From assembly GCA_964363305.1 (NCBI GenBank), contig CAYIHX010000063.1, positions 1 to 20,371 on the forward strand: a stretch of 20,371 nucleotides of DNA, in the 5' to 3' direction. The position numbers and the translations under genes were made by a program. The notes under the pieces are model-generated. The model was not told the DNA's origin. It did not search any database and saw only the letters and a program-made list of their open reading frames with translations. Origin of the DNA: CAYIHX01 sp964363305 (GTDB lineage: Bacteria > Bdellovibrionota > UBA1018). This document shows positions 6,660-12,610 of this stretch, in pieces (position 1 is the first letter of the stretch; every line of letters starts with the position of its first letter).

Positions 6660-6996
6660 AACGGTTACTGTCGGACCTACGTCATTTCAAGTGCCACAAG
6701 AAACGGCCAGGGCGGTTCTTGTGTTATTGAGGGGTGTTGTCGGTTCTCAGCAGCAGGTTATTTCTTCTTCTGAATCCGAGCTGCTTCAACGACTTGATGC
6801 CGCATATACCCGACCTGGTGCCTGCTTGCAGGGCGCGCGCGTCAAGGAAGGGTTGAGCCAGGTCGAATTGGCTGAAAAGCTGCGAATCAGCCAAAGTAAT
6901 CTTTCCAAAATGGAACTCGGGAAGCGCTCCATCGGAAAAGTCATGGCTAAACGGCTCGCGGCGATTTTGAACGTGGACTACCGTATCTTTCTCTAG
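6628..6996 (+). CDS. XRE-family antitoxin (HigA-like)
   Basis: A 122-residue protein whose C-terminal half (about residues 67-122) is a Cro/C1-type helix-turn-helix with LSQVELAEKLRISQSNLSKM and the usual ALNVDYRIF-like end. The N-terminal part, from about residue 10, would bind and neutralise the toxin. TGGAGG at 6616-6621, six bases from the ATG, is a good ribosome binding site lying inside the toxin gene. The antitoxin is therefore intact and can be translated on its own even though the toxin start is disrupted. It probably binds the ATAGGTCA/TGACCTAT operator at 6340-6360. Toxin-first order matches HigBA-type loci. Confidence 0.88.
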   Translation: MSAPMKKPRTETVTVGPTSFQVPQETARAVLVLLRGVVGSQQQVISSSESELLQRLDAAYTRPGACLQGARVKEGLSQVELAEKLRISQSNLSKMELGKRSIGKVMAKRLAAILNVDYRIFL

Positions 6997-7033
6997 CTCT
7001 AGGCCTGCTCATTGCTTGGTTTTTGTATCGCAT

Positions 7034-7122
7034 GGGAACCCTCCAAAAGTAGGGTTCCCTGCAAATTGATAGATGCGTTTTGAGCACGAACCCTACTTTT
7101 GGAGGGTTCTCGGAGAAATCGG
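7034..7122. repeat. Paired hairpin repeat, copy 2
   Basis: This is the second copy of the element at 2894-2983. Hairpin one has arms GGGAACCCT (7034-7042) and AGGGTTCCC (7051-7059). Hairpin two has GAACCCT (7088-7094) and AGGGTTC (7103-7109). The loops, CCAAAAGT and ACTTTTGG, are exact reverse complements, so the two hairpins form one larger inverted repeat. It lies between the converging antitoxin and paralog B genes, where it could end both transcripts. Confidence 0.75.
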
Positions 7123-7128
7123 GGAAGT

Positions 7129-7731
7129 TCAGTTCGCCGCTTGAATCGCGTGATTCAGCACCAAGCCAGCCGCTTGAATCGCTTCAGGCGAGATGCCGGA
7201 GTCGCGCCAAGTTTTCTGAGAAAGTTCGATCGCTTGTTCACGGGTGCTGCCCGCCGCGAGGGTTTCGGTCGCGGTCTTGGTGTTGTCTTCCATGCCTGCA
7301 GTCAGTTCTTCCATTTCGTTGTTGAAGGCGTTGAGCAGAGGGGCCGTCATGCCGGGAATATTTTGGAGCGCGCTTTCAGGCAGAGGTTGGAAAGCGATGG
7401 GGCTATAGGCGCTGTCTTCGCCATCGAGGACGATGAGGCCGATGAGGACAATGCCCGCAAAGGTAACGAGCGCGACGATTGCATTGGCTAACCGAGTGGA
7501 GCCGCCCTCATTGCCATGGATGCTCTGCGAAATTGCACCCGCAATGATTCCACCCGGAAGAGCAGTGGCCAGAGTCATGAGTCCAGCAAGGGCGATGGCG
7601 CCGCCCGCAGGGCCTCCCGCTGCCGTAACGATACCGGCGACGAGCGCGTGGCTGCGAACGGGCAGGGCGATGGATTGAATCCCGAATAGGAGCGCGAACG
7701 CCGCGACAATGAGTTTGGCTTGTTTTTTCAT
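7129..7731 (-). CDS. Secreted paralog B, hydrophobic core and conserved C-terminus
   Basis: A 200-residue protein starting at an ATG with a good ribosome binding site (AAGGA on the minus strand, eight bases upstream). The N-terminus is a signal segment nearly identical to that of the gene at 3005-3562. Residues 30-100 are Gly/Ala-rich with two or three probable membrane helices, including GIVLIGLIVL just before the acidic DGEDSAYSPIAF. The final 100 residues match paralog A at 87 positions. The central part is 15 residues longer and poorly conserved. This pattern, constant ends and a variable hydrophobic middle, is seen in cassette-like or diversifying surface proteins. Function is unknown. 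Confidence 0.78.
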   Translation of the reverse strand: MKKQAKLIVAAFALLFGIQSIALPVRSHALVAGIVTAAGGPAGGAIALAGLMTLATALPGGIIAGAISQSIHGNEGGSTRLANAIVALVTFAGIVLIGLIVLDGEDSAYSPIAFQPLPESALQNIPGMTAPLLNAFNNEMEELTAGMEDNTKTATETLAAGSTREQAIELSQKTWRDSGISPEAIQAAGLVLNHAIQAAN

Positions 7732-7788
7732 GACGTTTTCCTTCGGTTAAAAAAGTTTTTGATCCTGGACGGCGCCTACCATGATAAT

Positions 7789-7803
7789 TAACGCAATGCA
7801 TTA
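7789..7803 (-). promoter_or_regulatory. Palindromic operator upstream of paralog B
   Basis: On the minus strand it reads TAATGCATTGCGTTA, arms of seven around one base with one mismatched pair. It begins inside a TATAAT-like -10 (minus strand, TATAATGC). No good -35 is seen. It lies 58 bases upstream of the paralog B start. On the other strand a second TATAAT (7802-7807) lies 11 bases ahead of the metalloprotease start at 7818, so the site could affect both genes. Confidence 0.5.
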
Positions 7804-7817
7804 TAATATTATCGGGC

Positions 7818-8435
7818 ATGACGTTTTTCCGAAATCCCGTTCAGCCCCGTCCCCCATTGTTCCCCACTCAGACTTGCAGTACCGTGAGCCCAGTGATCGA
7901 CCTCGACCAAGCCTATGAAGACATGAATATCCGCTTCTTCGACGGCTTTCTTCCCGCCCCGGAGTTGGCTTGGAACTCTCGGCTGCGCTCCAGCGCGGGT
8001 CGTTTTCTTCCGGGGGTTCGGCGCGGCCCCTGGTCTCGCCCCGCTCGCATCGAGGTGGCGGGTTATCTTCGGGAGGAGTCGAACGCGGTTGAACTCATCG
8101 TCGATACCATGGGTCACGAAATGATCCATTACTGGCTCTGGTTAATGGGGCGTCCCTACGGTCATACCCCGGAATTTCTGGCGAAGATGAAGGAGATGGG
8201 TGTGAGTCGCTACAACTCCGTGCCGCGTGTCCGCCCCTATAAGTATCTCTATCGGTGTCCGGAGTGTTTGAAGAGCTTTCCCGCGCGTCGTCGGCTGGGC
8301 CCGCTCGCGTGCGCCAGTTGTTGCCGACGGCATGGCAGCGGAAAATTCGATCATCGCTTCAAGCTCGTCATGGTCGTTACTTCTGAAAGCGTCGAAGTGC
8401 CTCGGCAAGCGGAACGCCCTTCAGCTGAAGCTTGA
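7818..8435 (+). CDS. SprT-like zinc metalloprotease
   Basis: A SprT/Spartan-type protein of 205 residues. The zinc-protease motif HEMIHYW (HExxH) is near residue 100, preceded by the typical YEDMNIRFFDGFLP start of the domain. A C-terminal zinc ribbon follows with CPEC and CASC pairs. Family members in eukaryotes cut DNA-protein crosslinks; the bacterial role is poorly known, and the protein is expected in the cytoplasm. Usual SprT proteins have about 165 residues, so the first 30 or so here are extra and the start is uncertain. GTG codons near 7880 are alternatives. No ribosome binding site precedes 7818, but a TATAAT 11 bases upstream would give a nearly leaderless message. Its end overlaps the Nudix gene by 59 bases, tail to tail. 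Confidence 0.85.
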   Translation: MTFFRNPVQPRPPLFPTQTCSTVSPVIDLDQAYEDMNIRFFDGFLPAPELAWNSRLRSSAGRFLPGVRRGPWSRPARIEVAGYLREESNAVELIVDTMGHEMIHYWLWLMGRPYGHTPEFLAKMKEMGVSRYNSVPRVRPYKYLYRCPECLKSFPARRRLGPLACASCCRRHGSGKFDHRFKLVMVVTSESVEVPRQAERPSAEA

Positions 8436-8976
8436 AGAAAGCATTCATGATGAGCGCGTGATCCATGCGGCCGTCTGTCAGCATGGAGACCACTTCGTCG
8501 ATGGGCACTTCAAGCACTTCGATGATCTCGCCCGGATCGAGACTCTGGGTCGAAATTTTTTGAACCGGACCCACGATGAAAGAATGAGTTCGGTTGTTGA
8601 GAATAGCCGGGTTTGAATAAGTTGACCCGAGATCGACGATGCGAGCCTGGGGGAGGGGCTCGTAGCCCGTTTCCTCTTTCAACTCCCGTAGCGCTGCTTT
8701 CGCGATCTGGGAGTCTTCCGGGTCAACTACGCCACCTGGAATCTCGAAGCATTCCACGGCCGCGCCGTGCCGGTATTGCCGCACCAGCACGATGTTTCCC
8801 GTAGAGGTGACCGGAATCACGTTGCACCAGTCGCGCGAGCGCAGCACATAGAATTTATGCTGCTGAGCGCCGTCAGAGCGCTCGCAATTTTGCTCGTAGA
8901 GACTCATGAAAGGGGAGGTCAGGATGCCCCTTTCGCTTAAGATTTTCCAAGTCGGTTTTTCGCTGGATACGCTCAT
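8377..8976 (-). CDS. Nudix hydrolase, ADP-ribose pyrophosphatase type
   Basis: A 199-residue Nudix protein. The box contains IPGGVVDPEDSQ followed by AALRELKEETGY, near residues 95-125. REL-x-EE-x-G is perfect; the loop before it has one residue more than the usual Gx5Ex7RE spacing, a mild oddity. Length, the beta-rich N-terminal domain (VLRSRDWCNVIPVT, VLVRQYRHGA) and the sequence around the box fit the ADP-ribose and nucleotide-sugar pyrophosphatase group. AGGA lies seven bases before the ATG. The upstream neighbour at 9002 is divergent with only about 25 bases between the starts, so their promoters must overlap or lie in the other's coding sequence. Confidence 0.9.
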   Translation of the reverse strand: MSVSSEKPTWKILSERGILTSPFMSLYEQNCERSDGAQQHKFYVLRSRDWCNVIPVTSTGNIVLVRQYRHGAAVECFEIPGGVVDPEDSQIAKAALRELKEETGYEPLPQARIVDLGSTYSNPAILNNRTHSFIVGPVQKISTQSLDPGEIIEVLEVPIDEVVSMLTDGRMDHALIMNAFFKLQLKGVPLAEALRRFQK

Positions 8977-9001
8977 GGCTTCATCCTAGCCTGAGTTGAC
9001 T

Positions 9002-9343
9002 ATGAAACGAATCGCAGGCTGGATGGTCGGTCTCTGTTTGATGGTGGTATTTCTCGGAGCGTTCGCGCCCAAGGCTTCTTCCGAGGGGAAAGTGGGCGCG
9101 GAAATGGTCTGGGTGAAACGTACCGCCAACGCCGCTTCTTGCGAGGGCGAGGGTGAGCCGCTGGCCGTCGCGAGGAAGGCGCTGGAGAAGGCTGGCGTTC
9201 GCGTGTTGCAGGAGAAGCGCGCCAGCGATGGCATGATGCACGTTCAGATGTGCGGGGCGGATACCGGCGCGTTGAACTCGTTTCAGATTTCGAAAAGTGA
9301 ACTGGAGAAAGCGAAAGTCGCGGGATTCAGCGAGAGCCGCTGA
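9002..9343 (+). CDS. Small exported protein of unknown function
   Basis: About 113 residues from the ATG at 9002 (a TTG at 8996 would add two). There is a signal peptide or N-terminal membrane anchor: Lys-Arg, then a hydrophobic run through VGLCLMVVFLGAFA and a possible cut after Pro-Lys-Ala. The mature part has two cysteines (ASCEGEG and VQMCGAD) that could pair. Its mixed alpha/beta look, with an ALEKAGVRVLQEKR helix-strand, hints at a small folded periplasmic domain. No family is recognised. It is followed by a strong hairpin at 9354-9406. Confidence 0.7.
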   Translation: MKRIAGWMVGLCLMVVFLGAFAPKASSEGKVGAEMVWVKRTANAASCEGEGEPLAVARKALEKAGVRVLQEKRASDGMMHVQMCGADTGALNSFQISKSELEKAKVAGFSESR

Positions 9344-9353
9344 AGAAATAAAG

Positions 9354-9406
9354 TCCCGCCTCTGGAAGCGCTAGGGGGTGGGGGGGGAAGGCTTCCGGAG
9401 GCGGGA
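9354..9406. terminator. Hairpin between convergent genes
   Basis: Arms of 16 bases, TCCCGCCTCTGGAAGC (9354-9369) and GCTTCCGGAGGCGGGA (9391-9406), pair with one G-T mismatch. The 21-base loop is very G-rich (G5-T-G8 at 9374-9387). On the minus strand the stem is followed by a T-rich run (CTTTATTTC), so it best serves as terminator for the NtrC-like gene ending at 9409. It may also stop the gene ending at 9343. Confidence 0.75.
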
Positions 9407-9408
9407 AC

Positions 9409-10266
9409 TCATGGGACGGTGCGCTCGCGATCGAGTGCGATCCCATACTTTTTGATTTTCTCCATCAACGTGGGCTTGTCCATGTGGGACATCTGGCAAG
9501 TCCGGTCGATGTCGTACTGAAACGTCTTGAGCAGTTCGAGGATGTAGGTTTTTTCGAACTCCTCGCGCGTAGCTCTGAAGTTCATTTTTTCGTGGCCAAA
9601 TTCAGGGAGGTCCGAGCGTTCGACTCGATCGCCTGGCGCGGCGATGGCGGCGATCCGGAGAACATTTCTGAGCTCGCGCAGGTTGCCCGGCCAATCGTAG
9701 GTCTGGAGCGCGGCAAGCGCTGCGGGCGCGAGTCCTCGTACATGGTCCTTTCGGAGCTCTCGGACGATCTCCGCCAAGATTCCGGAGGAAATATCTTCGA
9801 ACTCCGCCGCTCTCTTCGAAAGGGGCGGCATCTCGAGGCGGAAAACATTGAGCTTCTCGAGAAGGTCCGGGTTGAAAAGATGGGTCTGAGCTCGACCTTC
9901 GAGCGCCTGGCTCGTGAGGGCGATGACACGGATATTGACCAGCTGGGCCACCCCGGAAGAGTCGACGAGGGAGCGATGAGTGAGAACGCGGAGGAGGATG
10001 GCTTGTTCCTTGAGGGAAAGCAGGCCGACTTCGGGGATCATCAGCGTGCCGCCTTGGGCTCGTTTGAATTCGTCCGCCAGGGGTCGGTCACGGTTCAGCT
10101 CGATGAGGGGGTTGCCCGAGCGGGGGCCGTTGTTGTGGATCCATCGCGCAATGGCCCCTTTTCCCGTGCCGCTTCCTCCGAAGATGAGCACCGGCGCCGA
10201 GTCCGTCTGCGCGGCCAGCAGAGTCAGCTTACGCTGACTCGGTGGGATAAATTGGACGATTTCCAT
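9409..10266 (-). CDS. Degenerate NtrC-like AAA+ protein with Fis-type helix-turn-helix
   Basis: The ATG at 10266 gives 285 residues and has AAGAGG ten bases upstream; a GTG at 10302 lies inside the predicted promoter. Walker A is GGSGTGKG at 30-37. Walker B reads GGTLMIPEVG, with Pro78 where these proteins have Asp. Sensor and arginine-finger regions (VIALTSQ, DLLEKLNVFRLEMPPL) and WPGNLRELRNV are well kept. The segment that should carry the sigma54-contacting GAFTGA loop is missing: LIELNRDRPLADEF runs directly into the Walker B strand. No receiver or FHA domain precedes it. The C-terminus has a Fis-like DNA-binding motif (YDIDRTCQMSHMDKPTL). It is therefore unlikely to activate sigma54 and may be a DNA-binding regulator of other type. 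Confidence 0.85.
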   Translation of the reverse strand: MEIVQFIPPSQRKLTLLAAQTDSAPVLIFGGSGTGKGAIARWIHNNGPRSGNPLIELNRDRPLADEFKRAQGGTLMIPEVGLLSLKEQAILLRVLTHRSLVDSSGVAQLVNIRVIALTSQALEGRAQTHLFNPDLLEKLNVFRLEMPPLSKRAAEFEDISSGILAEIVRELRKDHVRGLAPAALAALQTYDWPGNLRELRNVLRIAAIAAPGDRVERSDLPEFGHEKMNFRATREEFEKTYILELLKTFQYDIDRTCQMSHMDKPTLMEKIKKYGIALDRERTVP

Positions 10267-10289
10267 GGACAACAAACCTCTTCTCTCTC

Positions 10290-10327
10290 TGATGCAGCGC
10301 ACTAGCTCCTCTTGAGTTCTCGGTCAA
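10290..10327 (-). promoter_or_regulatory. Promoter and palindrome of the NtrC-like gene
   Basis: On the minus strand TTGACC (10327-10322) and TAGTGC (10304-10299) are 17 bases apart. The -10 is the first arm of the palindrome TAGTGCGCTGCATCA (10304-10290). It matches the motif found upstream of the genes starting at 3562, 7731 and 10574. A transcript from here would have about 25 untranslated bases before the ATG at 10266. Confidence 0.55.
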
Positions 10328-10366
10328 TGCAAAATAATGCATGTCGTCATTCATGTTCTCGTGGCG

Positions 10367-10505
10367 TGAGAAATGCCGCTCCTCGGGTCTGCGCAGATTG
10401 AAAAGGCACCGACTCTCGCGAGCCAGGATGGCGAAAGCGAGAGGACAGGAGGTCCGTGGAGGTGCCTTTTCAATCTGGGCAGACCCGAGGAACAGGCATT
10501 TCTCA
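10367..10505. repeat. 139-bp element with 44-bp inverted repeats
   Basis: The outer arms, 10367-10410 and 10461-10505, are reverse complements over 44/45 bases with about four differences including one indel. They begin TGAGAAATGCC and end AAAAGGCACC. Inside lies a smaller perfect stem, CTCTCGC (10413-10419) and GCGAGAG (10437-10443). No open reading frame is seen. It fills most of the roughly 300-bp gap between the divergent NtrC-like and XRE/TIGR02147 genes. It could be a MITE-like mobile element, a structured RNA or a transcriptional insulator. No target-site duplication could be confirmed. Confidence 0.8.
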
Positions 10506-10512
10506 TTCCGAC

Positions 10513-10574
10513 TATTGCGGTGCGTTATTATTTCCTTGCCAGACTTTCATGATCTGCAATATAGCGCTGCGTTA
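10513..10574 (+). promoter_or_regulatory. Promoter and two operator-like palindromes of the regulator
   Basis: Site one is TATTGCGGTGCGTTA (10513-10527). Site two is TAGCGCTGCGTTA (10562-10574), two bases shorter and ending on the A of the ATG at 10574. TTGCCA (10536-10541) and TATAGC (10560-10565), 18 apart, form a plausible promoter whose -10 overlaps site two. Transcription would begin near 10572, making the message leaderless. Both sites share TGCGTTA with those at 3599 and 7789. This layout fits autoregulation. Confidence 0.5.
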
Positions 10575-11578
10575 TGAGACGGAAGTATGAAACTTGGGGT
10601 GATTTTTTAAAGAAGCGTCGTGAGGCGCGTTATCGTTCGGCTCGTGAGTTCTGCTCGCGAGTCACGGTGGGAATTTCTTATCCGCAGTACTCTCGGTACG
10701 AAGCGGGTGATCAACTTCCCAACCTCGAGCAGGCGCTCGAACTTTGCCGCCTGCTCGAAATCGCTCCGCTCGAGGGGCTTCTGGAGTGGAATCGAGCCCA
10801 GATTTACGGGCATCCCTCGAAGGAAGACATCGAGGCGATCCTCGGAAGATTCCGCGAGCATGGCCTTGAGGCGGTGACCTCGGGAAGCCTTCAGGCTCCG
10901 AAGGGCCTGGTCCCGGCGTCGAGCACTTCGGGTGCCGTGGGTAAGTCGCCGACCGGTCTTTTCACGAACGCTTCGATCTCCCCCGATGACGTGATTGTTT
11001 TCAATCGCAGCCATCTTCGCTTGTTCAGCTCTGATCCTGCCTTCCGCGATATTTTCACTTATGTGAATTCCTATGCGCCCGAGTGGATCTCGGCGCAAGA
11101 AATCGTGCAGGCCCTGGGCATGAATGCCGAGAAGGTCGACGACATGCTCGAGAAACTGAGCGATCTCGGGGTGATTCTGCTAGCGGCGGGTCGTTGCCGC
11201 GCGACGAAGAAGAACTTCTACTTTCCGGATGACGAAGATTTCTTCGACCTGCGTAACTTGAATCTGGCGCATAATACGGCCGGGATTATGAAAAAATTGA
11301 CTCACGAAAATCTTCAGAAGCGGAAGGCTTTCCGAGGGCTTCTGACTCGTGAATTGACGGAAGAGCAGCTCGAGATGGTGATCAGCAAGGTGGAAGAGGT
11401 GATGGGCTCCATCATCGACATGCCGGAGACGATCGATCCCGAGAAGATCTACTCGATCTGCGTTCTCTTGGGCGAGCGCTTCACGCGGCCGCAGTCGGCT
11501 TCGATGCAAGAAGGTCTTCGCAGGGGGATACCGGCTGCCTCGATCGCCGCGGGTGTGACGGAAGCTAGCGTCGGCTAG
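10574..11578 (+). CDS. XRE/TIGR02147 (DUF4423-like) transcriptional regulator
   Basis: A 334-residue protein. Residues about 8-70 form an XRE-type helix-turn-helix (FCSRVTVGISYPQYSRYEAG, then LPNLEQALELCRLLEI). A low-complexity linker follows (about 95-130). Residues about 135-310 resemble the TIGR02147/DUF4423 domain, common in Bdellovibrionota and Fibrobacteres: FRDIFTYVNSYAPEWISAQE, a winged-helix-like segment (VDDMLEKLSDLGVI), FYFPDDEDFF and a helical C-terminus. It ends 22 bases before the BMP transporter gene, so it may be co-transcribed with the nucleoside transporter and control it. Its own start overlaps a palindrome shared with three other genes, which makes it the best candidate binder. 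Confidence 0.82.
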   Translation: MRRKYETWGDFLKKRREARYRSAREFCSRVTVGISYPQYSRYEAGDQLPNLEQALELCRLLEIAPLEGLLEWNRAQIYGHPSKEDIEAILGRFREHGLEAVTSGSLQAPKGLVPASSTSGAVGKSPTGLFTNASISPDDVIVFNRSHLRLFSSDPAFRDIFTYVNSYAPEWISAQEIVQALGMNAEKVDDMLEKLSDLGVILLAAGRCRATKKNFYFPDDEDFFDLRNLNLAHNTAGIMKKLTHENLQKRKAFRGLLTRELTEEQLEMVISKVEEVMGSIIDMPETIDPEKIYSICVLLGERFTRPQSASMQEGLRRGIPAASIAAGVTEASVG

Positions 11579-11600
11579 AGGTCTCTGGTACCCATTAAGT

Positions 11601-12605
11601 ATGAGAATGACTCGCTTTGTTTCGATGACAGGAGTGGCGTGCGCCCTCGTGTTGGGTAGTGCCTCGCAGTCGGTTGCCGCGTTGAAGATCGGCTTGGTGA
11701 CCGACAAGGGGGGCAAGGACGACAAGTCTTTCAATGCATCCGCGTATCGCGGGCTCATGCAGGCTAAGGATATCCTCAAGGCCCAGGTCAAAACGGTCGA
11801 AGCCGTGGATGACAACTCCTTCGAGTCCCTACTGAGAGCGTTCGCTGAGAAGGATTTCGACCTCGTGTTCGCGATCGGCGTGTCGCAGGCGGAAGCTTTG
11901 AAAAAAGTGGCCGCGCAGTTTCCCAAGAAAAAATTCGCGATTGTCGATGCGGAGGTCAATCTCCCGAATGTCCGCTCGCTTCTTTTTCAGGAGCAGGAGG
12001 GCTCCTACCTGGTGGGCGCGATCGCGGCGATGACCACTCGGTCGGGAAAAGTCGGCTTCATCGGCGGAATGGACATCCCGCTGATTCGCAGATTTCAGAT
12101 GGGTTACGAGGCCGGCGCGCGTAAAATCAATCCGAAAATCAAAATTACCGCGAACTATGTGGGGGTGACGATCGATGCCTGGAACAACCCGGCGAAGGCG
12201 AAGGAGCTGGCGACCGCGCAGTATCAATCGGGCGCGGACGTGATTTTTCATGCGGCCGGCGCTTCTGGCACGGGCCTTTTCGACGCCGCGGAAGAGCAAA
12301 AGAAGTTCGCCATCGGGGTCGATTCGAATCAAAATTGGCTGAAGCCGGGGCGGGTCTTGACGAGCATGCTGAAGCGCGTGGATGTCGCCGTCTTGATCAC
12401 CGCGCAGGATTTCTCCGCAGGCTCTTTTTCCGGCGGCGTGAAGCGCTACGGTCTGGAGAACAACGGGGTCGACTACGCTTTGGATGAAAACAACCAGGCC
12501 CTTCTTTCAGCCGAGACCAAGGCCAAGGTGGATGCCTTGAAGGAGCAGATCATCCAAGGGAAAATCCACGTTCCGGATTATTACCAAGAGCGAAAGAAGA
12601 AATAA
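11601..12605 (+). CDS. BMP-family ABC transporter substrate-binding protein
   Basis: A 334-residue periplasmic binding protein of the BMP/PnrA (Med) family, which binds purine nucleosides. The signal peptide ends near Ser-Gln-Ser-Val-Ala, with no convincing lipobox, so it is probably soluble in the periplasm. The mature start IGLVTDKGGKDDKSFNASAY is the family signature. Further matches are AIGVSQAEAL, FQEQEGSYLVGAIAA, GFIGGMDIPLIRRF, GADVIFHAAGASGTGLF and GVDSNQNWLKPG. A second ATG at 11607 is equally possible. The ATP-binding gene follows after five bases. The binding protein, ATPase and two permeases together form a complete nucleoside importer. Confidence 0.93.
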   Translation: MRMTRFVSMTGVACALVLGSASQSVAALKIGLVTDKGGKDDKSFNASAYRGLMQAKDILKAQVKTVEAVDDNSFESLLRAFAEKDFDLVFAIGVSQAEALKKVAAQFPKKKFAIVDAEVNLPNVRSLLFQEQEGSYLVGAIAAMTTRSGKVGFIGGMDIPLIRRFQMGYEAGARKINPKIKITANYVGVTIDAWNNPAKAKELATAQYQSGADVIFHAAGASGTGLFDAAEEQKKFAIGVDSNQNWLKPGRVLTSMLKRVDVAVLITAQDFSAGSFSGGVKRYGLENNGVDYALDENNQALLSAETKAKVDALKEQIIQGKIHVPDYYQERKKK

Positions 12606-12610
12606 TTTCG

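Noticed and set aside
9484..10305. A 273-codon rightward open frame opposite the NtrC-like gene
   Set aside because: The leftward frame has clear AAA+ and Fis-type motifs and a matching promoter; the rightward frame has none.
10367..10505. Considered as an insertion sequence with terminal inverted repeats
   Set aside because: There is no transposase frame inside and no target duplication could be seen, so only a non-autonomous element or structured RNA is possible.
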